From positions 1 to 28,558 of the forward strand of contig JAUCGD010000024.1 in NCBI GenBank assembly GCA_030377945.1: DNA of 28,558 bases. The letters run 5' to 3'. The notes under the pieces are model-generated. The model was not told the DNA's origin. It ran no database searches and saw nothing but the letters and a program-made list of their open reading frames with translations. Positions 7,770 through 15,350 of the stretch are shown in pieces. Within the stretch, counting starts at the first letter, position 1. Each line of letters begins with the position of its first letter. Source of the DNA: Desulfobacterales bacterium HSG17 (GTDB lineage: Bacteria > Desulfobacterota > Desulfobacteria > Desulfobacterales > Desulfococcaceae). A program made the translations under genes and the position numbers.

Positions 7770-8843
7770 TTATATTAACCCTCTTTCCTGGGCCATGTTC
7801 ATATAGGTTTCAAAGACATTTTTTGGGGGTATATATTGTTCTGTTTTCTCTTTTTGGCAAAGGGTCAAGGCATCTGTGGGACATTCGGTTATACATACAC
7901 CGCATCCAATGCAGCGTTCAATAGCTATTTGAGCTGAGGCTATTTGGGCTGTATCGTCAACTGAAATGGCTTCCATGTGACATCTGTCAACACATGCTTC
8001 ACATGCAGTGCAGAGTTCAGGCTCAACCTTTGCATAATGATTGGAGTCAATGGCTTTTGCAGGACTGTCAAGGGTTTTTAAATTTTTAAGAACCTGGCAG
8101 CAGCATCCGCAGCACATGCAGATATTAAAAGGTTTTTGTGAATTTCCGGGCTGGAGAACAAGCCCTGCCTCAATACCGATTTTTAAAACTTCAAGAGCAT
8201 CTTCCTGACTTATTGACCGTCCCAGGCCGTTTTCCTCATAATAATATGCTCCGCTTCCAAATGCCAGGCATACCTCTTTGGGTTTATCGCAGCTATCCCC
8301 TACAATATCATGTTCACGCCTGCAAATACATGGGGCTACCACAATTTTGGACTGTTTTTTTATAATATCTTCTGCCACATCATAGGGCATTACTGTTATT
8401 TCCGCTGAAATACTTTCCGAGACAGGGATAACACGGAGCTGCTTTGTTTTCTGCTTTAACCATGATTTTTCCATGAGCTGGGGAAGGTACTCATTAACAT
8501 CCTTTATCAGTCCTTCATCCAGATCATTGAGATGGTATTCCCATATACCTATGACAAACTGGGCAGCAGAAAATAATTGTTCCCCGGCTTTTGAAGACCT
8601 GAAAAGCAATCCTTTTTTTGACATGATTTCAAGCTGCTGTGCCAGTTCATTCTCATCCAGACCAGTCCGCAGTGCAGCAGCCTTGGCAGTTTCAGGCATC
8701 ATGGTCATTTTTGCTGCTATTTTAGCTTCCTGCTCGTTAAAAAGTCGCTTTAATATTCTCAGTTCAACACCGGTTTCAGTTGGCGGAAAACCAGCCGGCA
8801 GGTTGTCTAAATGAGTTGCAAGTTTTTTATATATTTCTGTCAT
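7770..8843 (-). CDS. Winged-helix/multi-cluster 4Fe-4S protein
   Basis: A 357-residue Fe-S protein. I start it at the ATG at 8843 (GAGGAAA just upstream); a longer reading to 8927 adds a poor N-terminus that runs close to the upstream gene. Residues 20-95 look like a winged-helix fold. Then come a CICRREHD...C...C group (Cys172, 174, 185, 192), a very Cys-rich run ICMCCGCCC (242-249), and two bacterial ferredoxin motifs, CTACEACVDRC/H (278-288) and CIGCGVCITECP (311-322). The first ferredoxin motif ends CHMEA, with His where Pro is usual. It is probably an electron carrier or adaptor for the acyl-CoA dehydrogenase or dienoyl-CoA reductase; the partner is inference. Similar proteins are frequent in sulfate reducers. 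Confidence 0.8.
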   Translation of the reverse strand: MTEIYKKLATHLDNLPAGFPPTETGVELRILKRLFNEQEAKIAAKMTMMPETAKAAALRTGLDENELAQQLEIMSKKGLLFRSSKAGEQLFSAAQFVIGIWEYHLNDLDEGLIKDVNEYLPQLMEKSWLKQKTKQLRVIPVSESISAEITVMPYDVAEDIIKKQSKIVVAPCICRREHDIVGDSCDKPKEVCLAFGSGAYYYEENGLGRSISQEDALEVLKIGIEAGLVLQPGNSQKPFNICMCCGCCCQVLKNLKTLDSPAKAIDSNHYAKVEPELCTACEACVDRCHMEAISVDDTAQIASAQIAIERCIGCGVCITECPTDALTLCQKEKTEQYIPPKNVFETYMNMAQERGLI

Positions 8844-8880
8844 AATTTCCTCAAATTTATTTGATAATGGATCATTATTT

Positions 8881-10704
8881 TTAAGAGTACAAAGCCTTAA
8901 TCTTATCCATATATTGATCCAGCACAACCCGGCGTTTAAGCTTCATGGTCTGGGTCAGGCTTCCGTTGTCCAGTGAAAAGGTGTCTTTTATAAAGATAAA
9001 TTTCTTTGGTATTTCATATCCTCCAAACTTGCCTTTTAATGAACTTTGAATAGATGCTGCAATCATATCCTTGACTTTATCGTTTTCAATCAGTTCATCA
9101 TGGGACACAGACAGATTATTTTCCCTGGCATATTTTTCAAGTACTTCAAAATCAGGAGCAATAATGGCAATATTATAGGCCCTGCCTTCACCGTAAATCA
9201 TGACATTTTCAACCAATGAATTCAGTTTTATCTCTTCTTCAAGGGCTGCCGGAAAAACATATTTACCGTTTTCAAGTTTGTACTGTTCTTTAATCCTGCC
9301 TGTTATAAAAAGGAAGCCGTCCTTGTCCAGTCTGCCCCTGTCACCTGTTCTGAATCCGCCGTCTTCGGTCATGACTTCTTTTGTGGCTTCTGGTTTGTTG
9401 TGATAGCCCTGCATAACATTTGGCCCGTAAATAATAATCTCTCCGTCATCTCCGCCATCTGAAAAGAATTTATCAATTTCAATCTTAACCTTGTCAATTG
9501 CACGTCCCACACTTCCGGGCCTGTGAGCATGAGGCCCGTTCATAGTGGCAGCAGGAGTGGTTTCGGAAAGTCCGTAGCAGTCAAAAACAGGAATGCCCAG
9601 ATCTGAGAAAAAATAGCCGACCTCCACATTCATGGTTGCGCTTCCGCTGAGTGAGCCTTGTAAACGCCCCCCAAATCTCTGCCTGATTTTTTCAAATACA
9701 ATTTTATCTGCAATTTTAAACTTGAGGTTGGTAATAAAACAGGATTTCCCCTGTTCTGCAAGTTCCCGGCGCTTTTTTCCTGATTCAACACCCATTGTAA
9801 AAAGTTTTTTTGCCAGTCCGCCTGTATCGTCCATTTTCGTTTTTAACCCTGAGTAGATTTTATTGAAAACACGCGGTACAGCGATTAAAAAGGTGGGTTG
9901 AACCTTGGCCATATCATCACCTAAGGTTGCAACACTTTCCATAAATCCTACGGAACTGCCAAGATAAGTAGAAAGGTGAAGATCAGCGGTCTGTCCAAAA
10001 GAATGTGCCCAGGGCAGAATGGAAAGGACACGGATATTTTGATCCATATCAGGAAATACTTTGGATGCTGCTATAAAATTACTGGTATAATTACCGTGGG
10101 ACAGCAGCACACCTTTGGGATTTCCTGTTGTTCCAGAAGTGTAAATAAGCGCTGCCACGTCCTGTGGATTGGGATGAATGGAAGCAACAGGATTTGCAGC
10201 ACCCTGGGCCTCCAGGCCGGCCATTGTATTTTCTCCCTCACCTTCGATAAGCCCATCACTTTCAATAAGCCCATCACTTTCAATAAGATAGATCTTTTCC
10301 AGATTCGGAAAATCATTCTGCATTTCTTTAATCTGCTCATAAATAGCCTGGGTAGCCACAAACAGAACTTTAATACCGCCGTCAACGATTATATGTTTCC
10401 AGATTTTAACCAGTTCTTTTTCATACATGGGGATATAGCGCCCTGCCAGCCCGTATGTAGCATAGGAAATTATGGCCCACTCTGTACGGTTATTGGCAAT
10501 AATGCCCACAGCATCACCTTTTTCAATGCCAATACCTGCCAGACCTGCCCGAAGGTTATCAACGCGCTTTCCAACCTCGCCATATGTTACCCATTCATAT
10601 TCGCCGTTTTTATTTTTTGTTCCGAAAAAGGGGTTGTTTGGATATTTTTCAACACTGTTTTCTATAAGTTCTACCAGATTGTCCGGTTTTTCATATTCGT
10701 ACAT
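8881..10704 (-). CDS. Long-chain acyl-CoA synthetase (AMP-binding)
   Basis: A 607-residue ANL-superfamily ligase of the long-chain FadD15/ACSL type, activating fatty acids with ATP and CoA. Motifs: P-loop YTSGTTGNPKG at 188-198, FDCYGLSETTPA near 390, GEIIIYGPNVMQGYHNKPE, then TGDRGRLDKDGFLFITGR and the C-terminal hinge KLENGKYVFPAALEE. Length is normal for the group. Residues 141-153 are a duplicated hexapeptide (ESDGLI twice) encoded by an 18-bp tandem repeat, in a loop before the P-loop. AAGGAG precedes the ATG. It sits between the acyl-CoA dehydrogenase and the Fe-S protein genes, with a palindromic repeat region upstream. Confidence 0.92.
   Translation of the reverse strand: MYEYEKPDNLVELIENSVEKYPNNPFFGTKNKNGEYEWVTYGEVGKRVDNLRAGLAGIGIEKGDAVGIIANNRTEWAIISYATYGLAGRYIPMYEKELVKIWKHIIVDGGIKVLFVATQAIYEQIKEMQNDFPNLEKIYLIESDGLIESDGLIEGEGENTMAGLEAQGAANPVASIHPNPQDVAALIYTSGTTGNPKGVLLSHGNYTSNFIAASKVFPDMDQNIRVLSILPWAHSFGQTADLHLSTYLGSSVGFMESVATLGDDMAKVQPTFLIAVPRVFNKIYSGLKTKMDDTGGLAKKLFTMGVESGKKRRELAEQGKSCFITNLKFKIADKIVFEKIRQRFGGRLQGSLSGSATMNVEVGYFFSDLGIPVFDCYGLSETTPAATMNGPHAHRPGSVGRAIDKVKIEIDKFFSDGGDDGEIIIYGPNVMQGYHNKPEATKEVMTEDGGFRTGDRGRLDKDGFLFITGRIKEQYKLENGKYVFPAALEEEIKLNSLVENVMIYGEGRAYNIAIIAPDFEVLEKYARENNLSVSHDELIENDKVKDMIAASIQSSLKGKFGGYEIPKKFIFIKDTFSLDNGSLTQTMKLKRRVVLDQYMDKIKALYS
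10246..10287. repeat. 18-bp in-frame tandem repeat in the acyl-CoA synthetase gene
   Basis: Two units of 18 bp (10246-10263 and 10264-10281, one base different) plus a 6-bp partial third, encoding ESDGLI repeats. Being a multiple of three it keeps the frame and could vary in copy number. Confidence 0.8.
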
Positions 10705-10718
10705 AGGGGTCTCCTTGT

Positions 10719-10936
10719 TTTATAAGCCCTGAAAGGGCAAATTATTATAGCCCGGGGCAAAGCCCTGGGAGCAATAAAATTCCAATTATTCAGCCCTGAA
10801 AGGACGGATTAGGAAATCTATTTCTAATATCTTGTTTCATGTAATACGCCCTTTCAGGGCTTATAAAAAATTTCATCCATATTCCTACCCAGGGCGATGC
10901 CCTGGGCTGTATTAATGCGCTCTTTCAGAGCTTAAA
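10719..10936. repeat. Compound palindromic repeat cluster
   Basis: The whole gap between the acyl-CoA dehydrogenase stop and the synthetase start is filled by two mirror-image copies of a three-hairpin unit. Hairpin A (taagccctgaaagggc) lies at 10722-10739, with a partner at 10791-10807. Hairpin B (agcccggggcaaagccctggga) lies at 10749-10770. The inverted copy has A at 10848-10866, B (cccagggcgatgccctgggct) at 10888-10908 and a diverged A at 10917-10934. This A-B-A / A-B-A inverted layout is that of REP/BIME-like or other dispersed palindromic elements. It may also separate the two transcripts. Confidence 0.75.
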
Positions 10937-10939
10937 GAA

Positions 10940-12637
10940 TTATGGATTCATCTCATATGTGTCTTTTAATGTAAATACATAATTCTGCCATATATTCTGA
11001 AAACGTTCCTGATTTACAACAGGTTTTTTAATCATTTTCATGCACAAATCCATCTGTATTTCAGTGCTGCTTGTTTTTGAGTATATCTGGAGCGCGTATT
11101 TGGAAAAATCCCTGACCATAAAGTCAAATATCTGGTCAAGAAGATCATCTTCAATATTGTCCATTTTCGATTTTTCTATAATAAGCTGACCATAAGCAAC
11201 AAGTGTGAACAATTCTCCCAGACTCAGAAGAAAATCAACATCCTTTGCCTGGTCTGCACTTGGTGTTGCTGTCATGAGAAATTCTTTTAATATCTCAATC
11301 TGTTCCTTGAATACCTTTGCATTTGGCAGGTCAATGCCTGCATATGCTTTATTAAAATCATGGAATTGTATTTTGCCCAGGCCCTTTGTGGGTCCCTGGT
11401 TAAAAAGAAAATCATCGTTTTTAGCATCATCTCGTTTAGGTATTTCCGGAAATTCAGCAGGATTAAAAAAATAATTTGCCATAAACTTGATAATAAGAGC
11501 CATGTTTACATGAACGGTTCCTTCAAGCTTTGGAAGGGCACGGATATCTGAAGCTGCAGTTGAAAAATACACATCTTTTTCAAATCCCCTGGCTGCAATT
11601 ACATCCCAAAGTTCGTTTATCACTTCCTCACCCTGTGTTGTCACCTTCATTTTAACCATAGGGTTAAAAAGAAGATAACGCCGGTCATCAGCTGTTGCTG
11701 AACGCATATAGTCAACTGCCCGTGATGCAAAAAGTTTCATGGCTGTGAGTCTTGTATAAGCATCTGTGAACAATTGCTGGATATGGGGAAAATCAGTTAC
11801 ATATTTTCCATAAAGATTCCTGTGAGCAGCATGTGTAATAGCTTCATAAAAAGAATGGGTGCAGATACCTATTGAAGCCCAGCCAAGGTTGAATTTACCG
11901 ACATTAATGGTATTTAATGAAGAATCCCAGGCATCTCTTCCTGTGGAAAGAATCTCTGCATCTGTTATGGGATATGAGTTAAGGGCATATTCTGCAACAT
12001 AGCTCTGCCAGTCAACAACATTTTTAACAAGATCATAGTTTTCATGTTTTGGATCAGCTACAAAAAAAACATATTCATCAGTTTCTGAATTTTTAGCAAA
12101 TGTAGAAACAAGGGCAGCTTCATTTGCATTTCCAATATAATACTTGCCTCCGTCAGCAACATATTTTCCTTCTGAAAGCTGGGTAAGGGTCATTTCAGAG
12201 GAATAAAGGTCTGCGCCATGGGTTCTTTCAGAAAGACCGAATGCAAAGATTCCGCCCTGTTCAAGAAATTTTGCAGTTTGCTTTTTTACCTCTTCATTAT
12301 TGCCCATCCATATGGGGCCAAGTCCCAATATGGTCACCTGCCAGGTGTACCAGTATGCAAGACCGTAGAAACCCAGGATTTCGTTATAATCACAGATTCG
12401 TGCAGTATCCCAGCGGGTATCAGGATCATCACTGTATTGGGACGGGGTAAGCAGGGTGGCAAATATCCTGTTTTCCTTTACAAAATTCAGATAATCCGAA
12501 TACCATACACGGTTAAAGTAATCATGTTTGAGTTCTTCCTTTCCCTTGTTTTCAAAAAACTCAATGGTTTTCAGCATAATTTCTCTTGAGCGTTCGTCAA
12601 GATGTTCATATTTTTTATTTTTCGGGTTTAAAAGCAT
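10940..12637 (-). CDS. Acyl-CoA dehydrogenase family protein
   Basis: A 565-residue acyl-CoA dehydrogenase-fold flavoprotein. The FAD/substrate-binding middle domain shows IFAFGLSERTHGADLYSSEM (about 149-168), with the usual TE-x-x-x-GSD position replaced by SERTHGAD. The C-terminal helical domain has LPKLEGTVHVNMALI near residues 368-382, the family's EGT segment. It is longer than classical 380-residue enzymes, with extra N-terminal helix and an added C-terminal helical region, so it belongs to a larger subfamily. It would oxidise acyl-CoA to 2-enoyl-CoA. First gene of the minus-strand fatty-acid cluster, separated from the synthetase gene by a palindromic repeat region. Acyl-chain specificity is not visible. 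Confidence 0.85.
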   Translation of the reverse strand: MLLNPKNKKYEHLDERSREIMLKTIEFFENKGKEELKHDYFNRVWYSDYLNFVKENRIFATLLTPSQYSDDPDTRWDTARICDYNEILGFYGLAYWYTWQVTILGLGPIWMGNNEEVKKQTAKFLEQGGIFAFGLSERTHGADLYSSEMTLTQLSEGKYVADGGKYYIGNANEAALVSTFAKNSETDEYVFFVADPKHENYDLVKNVVDWQSYVAEYALNSYPITDAEILSTGRDAWDSSLNTINVGKFNLGWASIGICTHSFYEAITHAAHRNLYGKYVTDFPHIQQLFTDAYTRLTAMKLFASRAVDYMRSATADDRRYLLFNPMVKMKVTTQGEEVINELWDVIAARGFEKDVYFSTAASDIRALPKLEGTVHVNMALIIKFMANYFFNPAEFPEIPKRDDAKNDDFLFNQGPTKGLGKIQFHDFNKAYAGIDLPNAKVFKEQIEILKEFLMTATPSADQAKDVDFLLSLGELFTLVAYGQLIIEKSKMDNIEDDLLDQIFDFMVRDFSKYALQIYSKTSSTEIQMDLCMKMIKKPVVNQERFQNIWQNYVFTLKDTYEMNP

Positions 12638-12661
12638 TTTTTTATTCTCCTTTTTGTTTTT

Positions 12662-12732
12662 ACCACGAATTACACTAATAACACGAATGTGTTAAAATTT
12701 TTTTTATTCGTGTTATTTGTGTTATTCGTGGT
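12662..12732. repeat. Inverted repeat upstream of the acyl-CoA dehydrogenase gene
   Basis: Two 27-base arms (12662-12688 and 12706-12732), beginning accacgaat and ending attcgtggt, are complementary at 25 of 27 positions, with a T-rich loop. It is a clear dispersed-repeat-like palindrome in the leader of the acyl-CoA dehydrogenase gene, 25 bases from its start, so it would form a strong hairpin in that mRNA or lie at its promoter. Confidence 0.8.
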
Positions 12733-12791
12733 TTTTCTCTTTCTTACGTACAATGTTTTAAAGGCTTTTGCTACAATCTGACCTTTTTCAT

Positions 12792-13628
12792 TCACGGCTT
12801 AATCCATTCTCCCTGTTTCCGGTAATCCAGGCTTATCTTTTTAAGCTCATCCTTGTGCTTTAAAAAACGGGATTTCATATTTAAAAGCCATTCCCTGTGT
12901 TCAATCACCTCTTCAAGACTCAGGAATAATTCATGCTCACTTTTTTGTATATCAAAGCCCGGAATGTTATCCTGTATGGTCATGGTCCCCATATTACTGC
13001 ACAACATGCACTGTACCTTGTCTTGCCCAAGAAAACGAAAGGTTTTGCCTCCGCATAAGGGGCATGAGGATTTGTGTTTTTCAGGTGCAGGTTCAAAAAG
13101 AGCTGAAGCCAGTTGGCGGGCTGTATCCCTGTTTTCATTATTTAAAAAGATTTCTCCAGGCAATGCTCCATATATAAGCCTGACTTGTTTCATATCAGCT
13201 AAAACAAGCTTTATAAAACTTTCAATGCCCAGCAGGGTAGAGCCTTCTTTGCCTGGAATACCTGCAATACCGACACCAACAGCTGGTTTACCCCACAGCT
13301 TTTCAGCATGGGGATAAAGTGCAAGCCCCCTGTCGGAAAATCTTTTAAGGCAGGAGTTTACACCAAGAAAATAAGTAGGTGCAGCAACAATCAAGGCATC
13401 AGCATCAATAATCTTTTCAGCCAGCATGTTAAAATCATCTTTAAGTACACACCCCTTGTTTTTTACCAGGCACATATAACACCCGATACAAGGTAAAATA
13501 CTAAAATCAGAAAGGCGCAAAAGCTGCAATTCATGGGGTTCACTTATATTCCTGCTGATCTCCTTGACCATGATCTCGCTGTTTCCCAGTTTTCTGGGTG
13601 AGCTTATTATTGCAAGTATTTTCTTCAA
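12792..13628 (-). CDS. Iron-sulfur flavoprotein (NADPH-dependent FMN reductase fold) with zinc ribbon
   Basis: A 278-residue flavodoxin-fold protein. The FMN phosphate loop is SSPRKLGNSE (9-18). A compact cysteine motif, C47-x2-C50-x2-C53-x6-C60, matches the 4Fe-4S motif of archaeal and anaerobe Isf proteins. AAPTYFLGVNSCLKRFSDR (82-100) is the usual second FMN segment. The C-terminus adds a zinc-ribbon-like four-cysteine unit (Cys189, 192, 207, 210) and a charged helical tail. Isf-type proteins carry electrons or reduce O2 and peroxide in anaerobes; the exact role here is unknown. The start is TTG with AAGG upstream. A candidate MarR operator overlaps its promoter and the marR gene precedes it, so redox or ligand-controlled expression is likely. 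Confidence 0.85.
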   Translation of the reverse strand: MKKILAIISSPRKLGNSEIMVKEISRNISEPHELQLLRLSDFSILPCIGCYMCLVKNKGCVLKDDFNMLAEKIIDADALIVAAPTYFLGVNSCLKRFSDRGLALYPHAEKLWGKPAVGVGIAGIPGKEGSTLLGIESFIKLVLADMKQVRLIYGALPGEIFLNNENRDTARQLASALFEPAPEKHKSSCPLCGGKTFRFLGQDKVQCMLCSNMGTMTIQDNIPGFDIQKSEHELFLSLEEVIEHREWLLNMKSRFLKHKDELKKISLDYRKQGEWIKP

Positions 13629-13645
13629 AGTAACCTTGTTTTATT

Positions 13646-13659
13646 GTTTGTATGCAAAC
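13646..13659. promoter_or_regulatory. Candidate MarR operator at the flavoprotein gene
   Basis: The near-perfect palindrome gtttgtatgcaaac lies 18-31 bases upstream of the flavoprotein TTG start. On the minus strand it reads GTTTGCATACAAAC, sharing TTTGCATAC-AAC with the site in the marR promoter (14145-14158). Palindromic operators of this size are typical of MarR dimers. Confidence 0.55.
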
Positions 13660-13667
13660 TTTAAAAG

Positions 13668-13701
13668 CAAAAAAAACAGGGCCAATGCCCTTGCTGTTTT
13701 A
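13668..13701 (-). terminator. Intrinsic terminator after marR
   Basis: On the minus strand, just after the marR stop, the RNA would read AACAGCAAGGGCATTGGCCC followed by a U-rich run (eight T in the DNA after one TG). GGGC/GCCC form the core stem with a 4-base loop, and the flanking ACAG/TGT can extend it. This would separate marR from the flavoprotein gene, leaving the latter to its own promoter. Confidence 0.65.
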
Positions 13702-13710
13702 AGTTTCTGC

Positions 13711-14133
13711 CTATAAAAGATCCCTTAGAAAACGCTTGAACAATAATTGCTCTTCAAGGGTAAAATCTGCCAGTAAATCCTTATTAGCCTTTTTACGTTC
13801 AGCAATAAGGTCTTTCTTCATTTCATTAGCCTTTGAGGAAGGATAAAGCCGGTGAACCCTTAAATCTTCAGCATCCTGCTTTTTTATAAGCCACTCAGCC
13901 TCAGCCATTCGGTCCAAAACCCCTGACAAGGTGGCTTTGTCCAGGATCAAACATTTTCCAAGTTCAGCAGCAGTCACTCCTTCCTGATACCACAGACCTT
14001 CAAGCACCAAATGCTGCATATTAGTAAGACCATAAGGCTTTAACCGCTTTTTAAAATCAGAATGAGCTTTCTGGTAAGCCTTGCCCAGAAGAAAAACAGT
14101 ACAGTCAGGCAAATCATCAGGTAATTCAGTCAT
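13711..14133 (-). CDS. MarR-family transcriptional regulator
   Basis: A 140-residue winged-helix regulator of the MarR type. Recognisable segments: AHSDFKKRLKPYGLTNMQHLVLEGL, then VTAAELGKCLILDKATLSGVLDRM (the DNA-recognition helix region), EWLIKKQDAEDLRVHRLYPS (wing) and a C-terminal dimerisation helix. I choose the ATG at 14133, because AAAGGAG sits 8 bases before it; a start at 14151 would lie upstream of that site. The promoter has a perfect TTGACA -35, and a TTTGCATAC-type palindrome overlaps the -10 and leader, so autorepression is expected. The same palindrome precedes the next gene, the iron-sulfur flavoprotein. The ligand is unknown; control of the neighbouring fatty-acid genes is possible, but no matching site was seen there. 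Confidence 0.88.
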   Translation of the reverse strand: MTELPDDLPDCTVFLLGKAYQKAHSDFKKRLKPYGLTNMQHLVLEGLWYQEGVTAAELGKCLILDKATLSGVLDRMAEAEWLIKKQDAEDLRVHRLYPSSKANEMKKDLIAERKKANKDLLADFTLEEQLLFKRFLRDLL

Positions 14134-14144
14134 AATGTATCTCC

Positions 14145-14182
14145 TTTGCATACGAACTAATATTTTTTTATTCTGCTGTCAA
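14145..14182 (-). promoter_or_regulatory. marR promoter with overlapping operator
   Basis: Minus-strand -35 TTGACA (14177-14182), a 17-base A/T-rich spacer and a weak -10 TAGTTC that lies inside the palindrome-like TAGTTCGTATGCAAA (operator core 14145-14158). This geometry, operator on the -10 and next to the ribosome site, fits autorepression by MarR. Confidence 0.5.
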
Positions 14183-14210
14183 GGGGATTTTTTAAGGGGA
14201 AGAAGAATCT

Positions 14211-15263
14211 TTAAATCATTTTTTTGTACTTCTTAGAAAGGATAAAGATATTTTCCAGATATTTTCTGGTTTCTTCAGGTGTGTTGTTTTTAAGCAATTT
14301 ATACAATTGCCTGGAATTCATTTTTTTTATATTATGCTTTTTGATAAGTCTGGTTACGCGGGTTGGTCCCCAGTTATAAGCGCAGATGCTGAGGTATTGT
14401 CTTTTTAGCTTGTTTTTAATTTTATTAAAATACCTGGTCTTAAGCAGGTGAAAATATGCAGTCCCAAGTTCAATATTATTTTCAGGATCATAAAAATAGC
14501 TTTCTGGAAGATAAATATCCTTTTTATAAAGAAACATATAAGCCTCTTTTGCACCATACTCAGGCATAAGCTGCATCAGGCCAAGGGCACCGTCATAGGA
14601 TTTTGCAAAAGGGTTAAAATGTGATTCTTTATGTATTAATGCAAGCATTAACTGGGGAGACAAATCATATTTTTTTGAATACTTAATCACAAGACTGGAA
14701 TATTGCCCCGCACGAATCTTAGCATGTTTTGGAACAAGATTGACCTGTGAAGAAGCCTTAACCCTTTGGATATTATCTTTGGGAATAAACCCTGTTTTTT
14801 CAATCTTAATTTTTGGCAGTATTTCTTTGATAATAAAAGTATCAAGATTTTCAGCAGTGACAACCTCTCCATCCTGAGTTTGCAACTGGTCTTTTAAAAC
14901 AAGTGATTCCAGACGCACTCCAGAAAGAAATACCTTTTTCACCTGTTCTGCAATCTGTTTTTCACCTGTTTTTTTTATATTTTCATCCTTGACCGGAATT
15001 ATTGTTTCAATGGTTACTTTGCCTTTTACAAAATTTATTTCACTCCTGGTGTCAAGGGTTGGGCTGTAATCAATCCATGTTGATACATTGGATAGTTTAA
15101 CAGCATCCCATTTTTTTTCAATTCTTTCTTTTAGACTGCTAGTATCAGGCTCTTCATTAAAACCTGACAGCGCACATCCGGAAAATAATAATCCGGAAAA
15201 TAATAAAAAAAGAACAATCCTGAAAAATAAGATAAATGATCTTAAGCGAAGTATAATATTCAT
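14211..15263 (-). CDS. MltC-like membrane-bound lytic transglycosylase (lipoprotein)
   Basis: A 350-residue exported murein hydrolase. Residues 1-29 form a hydrophobic lipoprotein signal ending LFSGC, with Cys30 as the lipidated residue, so it would be anchored in a membrane facing the periplasm. Residues 50-190 resemble the DUF3393 domain of MltC (WIDYSPTLDTRSEINFVKG). The C-terminal SLT domain starts YDLSPQLMLALIHKESHFNP, with catalytic Glu213, followed by GALGLMQLMP and YNWGPTRV. It cleaves peptidoglycan glycan strands to 1,6-anhydro products. AAAAGGAG precedes the ATG. A perfect 15-bp tandem duplication within the signal-peptide codons makes LFSG appear twice at the lipobox. Divergent from moeA; marR lies downstream with its own promoter. 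Confidence 0.88.
   Translation of the reverse strand: MNIILRLRSFILFFRIVLFLLFSGLLFSGCALSGFNEEPDTSSLKERIEKKWDAVKLSNVSTWIDYSPTLDTRSEINFVKGKVTIETIIPVKDENIKKTGEKQIAEQVKKVFLSGVRLESLVLKDQLQTQDGEVVTAENLDTFIIKEILPKIKIEKTGFIPKDNIQRVKASSQVNLVPKHAKIRAGQYSSLVIKYSKKYDLSPQLMLALIHKESHFNPFAKSYDGALGLMQLMPEYGAKEAYMFLYKKDIYLPESYFYDPENNIELGTAYFHLLKTRYFNKIKNKLKRQYLSICAYNWGPTRVTRLIKKHNIKKMNSRQLYKLLKNNTPEETRKYLENIFILSKKYKKMI
15176..15205. repeat. 15-bp perfect tandem repeat in the signal-peptide codons
   Basis: Unit atccggaaaataata at 15176-15190 and again at 15191-15205, in frame, encoding the doubled LFSG segment of the lipoprotein signal. Copy-number change by slippage would lengthen or shorten the signal hydrophobic core by 5 residues. 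Confidence 0.85.
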
Positions 15264-15350
15264 TTATACTCTCCTTTTAAAAAAAGGTTTAAAAAGATAC
15301 TATTTTCAGATACGGGTAATTTGTTCAATAGAGAAATTCTGTAATCTATG

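Noticed and set aside
8844..8927. N-terminal extension of the Fe-S protein
   Set aside because: No good ribosome site there and the 28 residues are not family-like; GAGGAAA supports 8843.
9976..10725. Long + strand ORF (249 codons) antisense to the acyl-CoA synthetase gene
   Set aside because: It is the reverse-strand shadow of a well-supported gene, with no family resemblance and an unlikely composition.
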